Below, piece after piece: positions 57,274 through 64,000 of a DNA stretch of 64,000 bases (positions are counted from its first letter, which is position 1; each line of letters starts with the position of its first letter). The notes under the pieces are model-generated. The model was not told the origin of the DNA and did not search any database. It saw only the letters and a list, made by a program, of their open reading frames with translations. The position numbers and the translations under genes were made by a program. Source of the stretch: Prochlorococcus marinus XMU1408 (GTDB lineage Bacteria > Cyanobacteriota > Cyanobacteriia > PCC-6307 > Cyanobiaceae); assembly GCF_003208055.1 (NCBI RefSeq), contig NZ_QJUE01000006.1, positions 1 through 64,000 of the forward strand, read 5' to 3'.

Positions 57274-57906
57274 TCAAGTATCAGGACTGACAATCACTTT
57301 CATTGAATCTGAGGAAGTTGGAAGACTAATCACTTTTGCTGGTGGAATAGGCTGTGAATTTGTATTTTTTTCAATTATTTCTTTTTCAGGCTCTTTTTCA
57401 TCTTTAGCACAAGCTTCTAATGCTTCTCGCAACAAAGAGTCAAAGGTTGCACCTGGCAATCTATGCCTAGCGACCTCAAGGAATGTGAGTGGTAAAGACT
57501 CTGAAGCCGCATCTTTTAATGCAGGATTATTTTTTCTATGTTCTTGTTCGTCCTGAATGGCTCGTATAAATCTGAGAGTTACTTCATGCTTAGTCGAAGC
57601 TTTTATCAAAGTATCGTTATCTCTTTGCCCATTAGTTGCTTCTTGTTCAAGGTCATTAATTCTACTCTCTAAACTTGTTAGCACTTCATCAGCTTCTTTC
57701 CCAATGTGTGAAAGTTGTCCGTCAGACAAATTTGGTAAATCCGCTACATAGACTTTTCCATGATCTCTAAGGGTTAAGAAAGTTGGTCTTGGGCCACCAT
57801 TCTGTCGCATTCCCGAATCTACTTGACCTCCTAAAGGCCTTTTAGGAGGTGTTGGACCTGCAGAACTTCTCCTACGCGTTAGACGCTGTTGATTTTCAAA
57901 AGGCAT
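57274..57906 (-). CDS. Conserved cyanobacterial hypothetical protein, 210 aa
   Basis: The basic, Pro-rich N-terminus (R-R-R-S-S-A-G-P-T-P-P-K-R-P) is followed by a helical region with coiled-coil character (about 66-95) and an acidic C-terminal tail. No enzyme motif or membrane segment. I recall similar proteins in marine picocyanobacteria, with no function. It converges with the aldo/keto reductase gene. Confidence 0.6.
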   Translation of the reverse strand: MPFENQQRLTRRRSSAGPTPPKRPLGGQVDSGMRQNGGPRPTFLTLRDHGKVYVADLPNLSDGQLSHIGKEADEVLTSLESRINDLEQEATNGQRDNDTLIKASTKHEVTLRFIRAIQDEQEHRKNNPALKDAASESLPLTFLEVARHRLPGATFDSLLREALEACAKDEKEPEKEIIEKNTNSQPIPPAKVISLPTSSDSMKVIVSPDT

Positions 57907-58068
57907 AGAGCTAATTAAGATCTAACTTCGCATTACCCGAACTAATATCCGGCTTGCGTTTTTTTTACATCTTACTGTTTTTTTTCCGTTATAGAAAATC
58001 TTTTTTAACCTTCATTTAATTTGTTCAAAAACTTTACTTCAGAATTTTATAAAATTACGCTTAAAGCC

Positions 58069-59109
58069 TCACAAAGGTATTCCTAAAATCTCGAGATTGT
58101 TTGAATTATTCTGACTTTCAACAACTTGACCTATTTCCCAAGCTTCAAAACCATTTTTAATACATATTTCTAAAGCAGAGTTCACTTTATTTTTAGAGAT
58201 AATTAAACAAAAACCGATCCCCATATTAAAAGTATTCCAAAGATCAATTTCAGGAATATCTCCAGTATTTTTTAACCAATTAAAGATTTCAGGTATTTCC
58301 CAAGTAGTTATATTTATATGTGGTGATAATCCGGAAGGAAAAATTCTAGGGAGATTCTCTGGCAAACCTCCACCTGTGATGTGAGTCATTCCATGAATTG
58401 GTAAATTTTCTCTCAACAATTGCTCAACAAGTTGAACATATATTGCGGTTGGTTCCAGCAAAGCTTGCAGCAAGTTCCTTTTGTTTTTCCCATAAAGAGT
58501 ATTTTCATTCACATTAGCCATGGAAAGAACTTTACGAACAAGACTAAAACCATTGCTATGAACACCATTACTTTTAATCCCAATAATCTTATCTTCACAA
58601 TTAATTTGCGTGCCATCTATTAAGTGATGATTTTCAACGATCCCAACACAAAAACCTGCTAGATCATATCTTCCACTTGGATAAAAACCTGGCATTTCAG
58701 CAGTTTCGCCTCCCAAGAGAGAACAATTCGATTGAGTACAGCCAGCTGCGATCCCCTCTATTACTTCAGCCAAAGCATCAGGAGTCAAAGTTCCACTTGC
58801 TATGTAATCAAGAAAGAATAAAGGTCGAGCACCATTTGTTATTACGTCATTGACGCACATTGCGACTAAGTCTATTCCAACACCAAAATGACAACCACAT
58901 TGCTGAGCTAATTCTAATTTTGTACCAACACCATCTGTCCCTGATACCAAAACTGGACTTTCATAACCTTTTGGAATTCTTATACATCCTCCAAAACCTC
59001 CTAACCCCCCTATGACCTCACTTCTATGAGTTTTTTCAACGCATGATTTAATTCTCTCCACAAAGGCTCTTCCAGCAGTAACATCAACTCCCGCAGTTTT
59101 GTAATCCAT
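58069..59109 (-). CDS. purM: Phosphoribosylformylglycinamidine cyclo-ligase (AIR synthase)
   Basis: 346 aa. Fifth step of purine synthesis. [10 protein letters not shown] near 57, [11 protein letters not shown] near 138 and [10 protein letters not shown] near 242 are diagnostic. It diverges from panC-cmk. Confidence 0.96.
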   Translation of the reverse strand: MDYKTAGVDVTAGRAFVERIKSCVEKTHRSEVIGGLGGFGGCIRIPKGYESPVLVSGTDGVGTKLELAQQCGCHFGVGIDLVAMCVNDVITNGARPLFFLDYIASGTLTPDALAEVIEGIAAGCTQSNCSLLGGETAEMPGFYPSGRYDLAGFCVGIVENHHLIDGTQINCEDKIIGIKSNGVHSNGFSLVRKVLSMANVNENTLYGKNKRNLLQALLEPTAIYVQLVEQLLRENLPIHGMTHITGGGLPENLPRIFPSGLSPHINITTWEIPEIFNWLKNTGDIPEIDLWNTFNMGIGFCLIISKNKVNSALEICIKNGFEAWEIGQVVESQNNSNNLEILGIPL

Positions 59110-59232
59110 CAGTAAAAAGCTTTCTTATTCAAAAGATATGAACCCTAATATGAAATCCATATGGGATCAGTATGCAATCAACCTATTTCATTTCAATCAT
59201 AAGTTGATGAAATTAATTTATTTACCAACATA

Positions 59233-60783
59233 GTGGTACAAAAAATCTTCCAAACTAATGCTGAATTAAAAGATTGGCTTAGTGAACAAAATTCAGCAAT
59301 AATTTTCATCCCAACAATGGGAGGACTTCACCCTGGCCATCAATATTTAATTGAGAAAGCAAAAGCAAGAAAAACAAAACCAAACCAAATTATTCTTGTA
59401 AGTATTTTTATAAATCCATTACAATTTGGAAAAAATGAAGACTTCAAAAAATATCCCAGGAACATAAGCAAAGATGCTGAATTAGCTTTTAATGCTGGGG
59501 CAGATGCAATTTGGACTCCAGATTATTTTGAAGTATTTCCTGGGGGAGAAAATTCACATTTTAAAATTCAAGTTCCTCAAACATTAAACAATCAACTATG
59601 TGGGGCTGAGAGACCAGGGCATTTTGATGGAGTTGCTACAGTTATTATTCGTCTCGTCAAAATCATCAGACCAGAGAAACTAATCCTAGGAGAAAAAGAC
59701 TGGCAACAATTGATTATCATTAGAAGGCTATTTCAAGAACTATCTATACCTATAAAAATTGAATCCTATTCCACACAAAGAGACCAAAGTGGATTTGCTT
59801 ATAGTTCAAGGAATTCTTATCTGAGCGATTCTGAAAGATTAAATGCTCAATCATTACCAAGTGCAATCAAAGTAGCAAAAACAGAATTTGAGAAAGAGAA
59901 AATAATAAATCTCAAGAAAATAGCTTCTATACTTAAAGAAAATCATTTACAAATTGAATACCTAAAAGTCGTAGATCCATTTTCATTAAAAGAAACAGAA
60001 AATATAAATGGTCTGTGCCTTTTAGCAGCAGCAGTAAAATGTGGATCCACAAGGCTAATTGATCACACTTTTCTTATGCAACGAAAACCAATTATTGCAA
60101 TTGATGGGCCAGCCGGTGCAGGTAAAAGCACAGTAACTAAAGCATTTGCCAAAAGACTTGGTTTCATTTATTTAGATACTGGCGCAATGTATCGAGCGGT
60201 GACTTGGTTAATAATAAGCAATTCGATTAATCCAAGTGATCAAGCGCAAATCAAAAATATCTTGAAAGATTCAAAATTAGAATTTCAAAGCTCAAACTTT
60301 GTTGACCAAAAAATATTAATAAATAATATTGACGTAACAGAGAAGATACGATCCCCAGAGGTGACTTCAAGGGTTTCTGAAATTGCCAAACAACAATTTG
60401 TAAGAGAGTTACTCACAAAACAACAACAAGTAATTGGAGAGGGTGGAGGTTTAGTTGCTGAAGGAAGAGACATTGGCACAGCTGTATTTCCAGATGCAGA
60501 TGTAAAAATCTTTCTAACAGCTACTCCAAAAGAAAGAGCAAAACGAAGATCTATTGATTTAGAAAAAAGGGGTTATGAATACTCAAGTATTGAAGATCTT
60601 GAAAAAGAAATTGAAGAAAGAGACAAGCAAGATAGTGAAAGAGAAATCGCCCCCTTAAAAAAAGCTCATGATGCTGTAGAGCTTTGTACTGATGGAATGA
60701 ACATTGAAAAAGTTTTAGAAGAACTAACTTATATTTTCAGATCAAAGATTCCAGAAGAGGTATGGGCTACACCTAATCTATAA
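59233..60783 (+). CDS. panC-cmk: Bifunctional pantothenate synthetase/cytidylate kinase
   Basis: 516 aa, GTG start. The PanC half (about 1-275) has I-F-I-P-T-M-G-G-L-H-P-G-H near 26 and A-Y-S-S-R-N-S-Y-L-S near 190, joining pantoate and beta-alanine. The Cmk half starts near residue 285 with A-I-D-G-P-A-G-A-G-K-S-T and has D-T-G-A-M-Y-R-A and G-R-D-I-G-T. The fusion is usual in cyanobacteria. The stop overlaps the convergent phosphatase gene by 11 bases. Confidence 0.95.
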   Translation: MVQKIFQTNAELKDWLSEQNSAIIFIPTMGGLHPGHQYLIEKAKARKTKPNQIILVSIFINPLQFGKNEDFKKYPRNISKDAELAFNAGADAIWTPDYFEVFPGGENSHFKIQVPQTLNNQLCGAERPGHFDGVATVIIRLVKIIRPEKLILGEKDWQQLIIIRRLFQELSIPIKIESYSTQRDQSGFAYSSRNSYLSDSERLNAQSLPSAIKVAKTEFEKEKIINLKKIASILKENHLQIEYLKVVDPFSLKETENINGLCLLAAAVKCGSTRLIDHTFLMQRKPIIAIDGPAGAGKSTVTKAFAKRLGFIYLDTGAMYRAVTWLIISNSINPSDQAQIKNILKDSKLEFQSSNFVDQKILINNIDVTEKIRSPEVTSRVSEIAKQQFVRELLTKQQQVIGEGGGLVAEGRDIGTAVFPDADVKIFLTATPKERAKRRSIDLEKRGYEYSSIEDLEKEIEERDKQDSEREIAPLKKAHDAVELCTDGMNIEKVLEELTYIFRSKIPEEVWATPNL

Positions 60784-61246
60784 GACTATCTATTAATTCA
60801 TCTATAGCATCATTCAATAAATCTAGAACCTGTTCAAAGCCGTTCTGTCCACCATAATAAGGATCAGGGACTTCTTCTAATTGAGAGTTTTTTGAATAAC
60901 TTAAAATCAGCTTTATTTTAGAATTTACTGGATTCATATCATCTTTAGTTAATGATTTAACAGCATCAAGATTATCTTTATCCATAACAAGAATTTGATC
61001 AAATTCATATAAATCATTTTCCTCTATTTGTCTTGACCTACTTGTCAGCTCTATTCCTCTAGATAATGCTGTTGCACGCATTCTTTTATCAGGAAGGTTT
61101 CCGACATGCCAACTACCAGTACCTGCGGAATCAACGACAAACAATTTTTCTAAATCTCGTTCTTTAATTTTTTGATTAAAAATTCCTTCAGCTGCAGGAG
61201 AACGACAAATATTTCCCAAACAAACAAAGAGAATTTTTTGAACCAT
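60773..61246 (-). CDS. Low-molecular-weight protein-tyrosine phosphatase
   Basis: 157 aa. The P-loop V-C-L-G-N-I-C-R-S-P at 8-17 gives nucleophile Cys-9 and Arg-15, and the general acid lies in E-V-P-D-P-Y-Y near 127. It may control exopolysaccharide or stress signalling; the substrate is not shown. It is 19 bases downstream of pebB and may share its transcript. Confidence 0.92.
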   Translation of the reverse strand: MVQKILFVCLGNICRSPAAEGIFNQKIKERDLEKLFVVDSAGTGSWHVGNLPDKRMRATALSRGIELTSRSRQIEENDLYEFDQILVMDKDNLDAVKSLTKDDMNPVNSKIKLILSYSKNSQLEEVPDPYYGGQNGFEQVLDLLNDAIDELIDSLID

Positions 61247-61265
61247 TTTTTTTCTTTACTTTATT

Positions 61266-62042
61266 TTATTTTAGGTCAAAAAGAATGTTATTTATATAGT
61301 TTTCAGTCCATTGCTCACCAAAAAAGCCTCTTAACATCCCTCTTGCAGGATCTTTTTCCGCTCGATATCGCATATATTTTTTCTGACCATTTAACAATTT
61401 AAAAGATCTTTCCTTAGAAATCATCTTTGCATCTCTAACTAAGTCTAAGAAACAATTCAAGTATTCATCAAAAGCAGGTTTAATTATCTGACTAATTAAT
61501 TTGTCACCTTCATCTCCTAATGGAATCCTAGACCAAAGAAAAGCTGGAGAAAAGTATTGTCTAGCCTCAGAAGGAATATCACCTCCTGACGGAAGTTTAG
61601 ATTGCCATTTAGCATGTATTGGTATTAATTTATCCCAAACATATTGAGTATGCTTTGCATCATCTTTTAAAGCAGGTTGAAGATCTAATGCAATAAGATG
61701 TCCATTTGGAAGTGTTACAAAATCAGCTCCAAAAAAAGGTAGATCATAATTATTTAACGGTGAAGCGACCAAATTCATGACGGAAGTGATTTCACCTGCT
61801 TGCAGGCAAGCACATCTAGCCTTTCGTATTTTTTCCGTCTTTAAACCCCATGTTTCCAAAATAACTTTTTTAGGATTAGAACTTGAACCAATCTCAGATT
61901 TTCTAAAAAGAAAATCATTTTCTATAGGATAAAATCTAGGCTGAAAAATAGAAAAGCCCTTAATAGTTTCATCTAAGAAATAAGACCAGCGCCAATTAGA
62001 AATTGAAATAGGCTCAAGACTATTATTTCGGTTGCTTTGCAT
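61266..62042 (-). CDS. pebB: Phycoerythrobilin:ferredoxin oxidoreductase
   Basis: 258 aa. It reduces 15,16-dihydrobiliverdin to phycoerythrobilin. F-G-A-D-F-V-T-L-P-N-G-H-L-I-A-L-D-L-Q-P near 105 is the ferredoxin-dependent bilin reductase core, and D-P-A-R-G-M-L-R-G-F-F-G near 230 ends it. The partner PebA is 7 bases upstream. Its presence points to a low-light strain that keeps phycoerythrin. Confidence 0.92.
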   Translation of the reverse strand: MQSNRNNSLEPISISNWRWSYFLDETIKGFSIFQPRFYPIENDFLFRKSEIGSSSNPKKVILETWGLKTEKIRKARCACLQAGEITSVMNLVASPLNNYDLPFFGADFVTLPNGHLIALDLQPALKDDAKHTQYVWDKLIPIHAKWQSKLPSGGDIPSEARQYFSPAFLWSRIPLGDEGDKLISQIIKPAFDEYLNCFLDLVRDAKMISKERSFKLLNGQKKYMRYRAEKDPARGMLRGFFGEQWTENYINNILFDLK

Positions 62043-62049
62043 TTAAAGA

Positions 62050-62772
62050 CTAAAATAAAGAATTATTATTTTCTTGGCTTAATGGAAATAAAAACTCTTG
62101 CATATATTTTTCAGACCATTCTTTACCAAAAAAACCAGAAAATAAACTATGAGCAGGATCTTTTTCAGAACTGTATTTATCATAATCTATATGCAATAAA
62201 CTGACCTCTTTAGATTTAATATAATTTTTATTAGCTTTAGATAAATCAAGATTTACCCAATAACATTTAAGAAAAGAGCTAAAAACCTTTGGTAAAATAT
62301 TCTCTACTTCAAAATTACCACCTTTGCAAAATAGAGCCCATGGAGAAAAGTATTTACTTGGATCATATATATTACTGTTCATATCATAATTAAATTCATT
62401 AAAGTATTGTTTGAGGCTTTTTAAACCATCAAAGTATCTATCAAAATATTCTTTATCTTGTACAAGAGGCTGAAAATCAAGAATAGCAACTAGCTTTTTA
62501 GTTTTTTCAAACCACAAAAGATCAATACCCATAATTGGCATATCATTTTGATCATTAGGATAAGCAACTGAATTTAATACTTGAAGACGATCCCCTGCGT
62601 CCAATCTAGTCACTCTCCATCTTCGAAATTCTGGAACATCCCATAACCAGCTATTCAGTTTGCAATTACCGTTTTTAGAAACACGTTCACAAAATTCATT
62701 CGGAACAATCAAGTTTTTACCACCATGTTCAAGAATATTTGTTGTTAATTCACTTAAAAGATCATCAAACAT
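62050..62772 (-). CDS. pebA: 15,16-dihydrobiliverdin:ferredoxin oxidoreductase
   Basis: 240 aa. First reductase of the phycoerythrobilin pathway. R-R-W-R-V-T-R-L-D-A-G near 50, M-G-I-D-L-L-W-F near 80 and D-P-A-H-S-L-F-S-G-F-F-G-K-E-W near 207 match PebA. It has GGAG 10 nt before the ATG. It acts on the product of the heme oxygenase gene just upstream. Confidence 0.92.
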   Translation of the reverse strand: MFDDLLSELTTNILEHGGKNLIVPNEFCERVSKNGNCKLNSWLWDVPEFRRWRVTRLDAGDRLQVLNSVAYPNDQNDMPIMGIDLLWFEKTKKLVAILDFQPLVQDKEYFDRYFDGLKSLKQYFNEFNYDMNSNIYDPSKYFSPWALFCKGGNFEVENILPKVFSSFLKCYWVNLDLSKANKNYIKSKEVSLLHIDYDKYSSEKDPAHSLFSGFFGKEWSEKYMQEFLFPLSQENNNSLF

Positions 62773-62908
62773 ATACTGTCATCTCCTTAGAAAATTTAAT
62801 ACTTTACTCACACTTAAAGTGATGAAATCAGTTAAAAACAATAAATTCAAAACTTTTGCACTATCTTAATAGATATTGAGCAATGGCTTTGTCCAAGTAT
62901 GGATTTCA

Positions 62909-63616
62909 TTACTCTGTACTACCTTTTCGCTTTTTGCTTGCAAAAAATCTAAATAAAACTTTTCCTATCGCTGCAATTAAATTTCCTTCCAATTCATTGA
63001 AAATATCCATATTATATTTAAAAGATCTATTAGCCTCTTCAATAATTGAATCTGCTATCTTTTGATCTATCGGAAGATTATCCAAAGTATTTCGATACTT
63101 AATTTTAAATTCTTTTTCATCTCTGATTTCCTCAAAAATATAAAAGCTCAGTCCCTCATCACCTGGAAGATTCATGGCTTTTTTAGTGATAGTTTTCAAA
63201 AGCTGTCCGCCAGACAAATCACCTATATATCTACTGTAATGATGCCCAATTAAAAGTTCAGGGTTATCTTTAGCAATTTCTCTAATTCTTGCTTCATATT
63301 CAACAGCTGGCTTAGAGGGTTTTACCAATTCAGACCACTGACTACCAAAGTAGAACGACAGGTCTTGTTCCAATTTTTCCTTCCTAAAAAGCTCTTTAAA
63401 TCCAATCGGAGAAATTATCGGATGTGAGTTTTCACAAAGTTTTTCTATCTCTTCCTCCATCGCAGAGTAAACAAAATATAAATCAGCTAATAAATTTCTG
63501 TATGAGGACTTATCAACTACTCCCTTGAGAAAACAACTTATAAAACCTGTATTTTCAGCCATCGTATGAGACTTTTTAGTCCCTTCACGAAGTTGCCTAG
63601 CCAAGGCTACTGCCAT
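62909..63616 (-). CDS. ho1: Heme oxygenase
   Basis: 235 aa. It cuts heme to biliverdin, CO and iron with ferredoxin. The proximal histidine is in G-T-K-K-S-H-T-M-A-E near 16, and Y-S-R-Y-I-G-D-L-S-G-G-Q near 130 is the distal helix. It starts the ho1-pebA-pebB set, which makes phycoerythrobilin from heme. It diverges from icd with 79 bases between starts. Confidence 0.95.
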   Translation of the reverse strand: MAVALARQLREGTKKSHTMAENTGFISCFLKGVVDKSSYRNLLADLYFVYSAMEEEIEKLCENSHPIISPIGFKELFRKEKLEQDLSFYFGSQWSELVKPSKPAVEYEARIREIAKDNPELLIGHHYSRYIGDLSGGQLLKTITKKAMNLPGDEGLSFYIFEEIRDEKEFKIKYRNTLDNLPIDQKIADSIIEEANRSFKYNMDIFNELEGNLIAAIGKVLFRFFASKKRKGSTE

Positions 63617-63695
63617 GAGTTCAAAATCATTTAATCAAAACTTACCACTTAGACATAAGCTCAACATTAGATCTATTAATCGCTGAATAAAAATT

Positions 63696-64000
63696 ATGGA
63701 AAATTTTGAAAAGCTTACTGCCCCATCCGAAGGCCAAAGAATTACTTTTGCTGATGGAAACCCAGTTGTTCCAGACCATCCAATTATTCCATTTATCAGA
63801 GGTGATGGAACAGGTATAGATATTTGGCCTGCTACACAATTAGTAATCGATAAAGCTATAGAAAAAGCTTATGGAAACAATCGATCCATTGAATGGTTCA
63901 AAATTTATGCAGGTGATGAAGCTTGCGACTTATATGGAACTTATCAATACTTACCGAACGATACTCTTGAGGCGATACGAACTTACGGGATAGCAATCAA
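63696..64000 (+). CDS. icd: Isocitrate dehydrogenase (NADP), 3' partial
   Basis: Only the first 101 codons are in the window. M-E-N-F-E-K-L-T near the start and I-P-F-I-R-G-D-G-T-G-I-D-I-W-P near 32, followed by W-F-K-I-Y-A-G-D-E-A, match NADP-type isocitrate dehydrogenase. It supplies 2-oxoglutarate for nitrogen assimilation. The ATG is the first in frame. Confidence 0.93.
   Translation, partial: MENFEKLTAPSEGQRITFADGNPVVPDHPIIPFIRGDGTGIDIWPATQLVIDKAIEKAYGNNRSIEWFKIYAGDEACDLYGTYQYLPNDTLEAIRTYGIAI

Noticed and set aside
1-64000. CRISPR array, insertion sequence or integrase gene
   Set aside because: No direct-repeat/spacer array and no transposase, integrase or recombinase-like protein was seen; the only array-like repeats are the coding TPR units.

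Overview
This AT-rich window looks like chromosome of a low-light Prochlorococcus, or a very close marine picocyanobacterium. The signs are photosystem I subunit PsaD, the NDH-1 subunit NdhN, the clock-input protein LdpA, a CobO-type protein doubled in tandem, a PanC-Cmk fusion, a cyanobacterial-type glutamate-cysteine ligase, and a heme oxygenase-PebA-PebB set for phycoerythrobilin. Gene spacing is tight and most flanking order is housekeeping. The assignment rests on reading translated proteins; no search was run.

Layout. Bases 1-5306 are accessory: the 3' part of a TPR/O-GlcNAc-transferase-like gene, a small orphan, a TPR-sulfotransferase gene, a small ribbon-helix-helix-like gene, a strong terminator and a C-tract-rich spacer. 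This stretch abuts tRNA-Ser(GCU), and degenerate copies of that tRNA's 3' end and flank recur near 2262-2429, as expected of a tRNA-targeted island. Bases 5456-8348 hold alr, an HNH protein and prfA. Bases 8385-23765, all on the minus strand, are the large ribosomal block (rplC-rplD-rplW-rplB-rpsS-rplV-rpsC-rplP-rpmC-rpsQ-rplN-rplX-rplE-rpsH-rplF-rplR-rpsE-rplO-secY-adk-rpmJ-rpsM-rpsK-rpoA-rplQ-truA-rplM-rpsI-rpmE). Several spacers in it carry perfect inverted repeats.

Bases 24131-39196 are mixed metabolism and information genes: ndhN, ldpA, tRNA-Gln, recA with a LexA-like box, tyrA, a carotenoid desaturase-like gene, a fructosamine kinase, a CURT1-like protein, a JAMM peptidase next to an E1-like MoeB-rhodanese protein, the doubled CobO, a LarE-like gene, speD, recF with an apparent ATT start, and tRNA-Arg. 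Bases 39213-51364 hold a GNAT-like gene, ppc, gshA, trpE, psaD, a degenerate histidine kinase with an overlapping small gene, rodA, mrp and hemF. Bases 51376-64000 hold an amidase-like protein, a CCB-like cytochrome-assembly protein, an RNase D-like exonuclease, an LpxB-like protein next to tRNA-Cys, small orphans, an aldo/keto reductase, purM, panC-cmk, a low-molecular-weight phosphatase, pebB-pebA-ho1 and the start of icd.

The points most worth following are the tRNA-Ser island with phased GAAC repeats, two genes lacking a normal start codon (recF and the small gene before the kinase), a 23-bp perfect hairpin that runs into a coding end, a 10-bp hairpin on the gshA stop/ppc start, and the joint loss of zinc-binding cysteines in L31, L36 and the MoeB-like protein.
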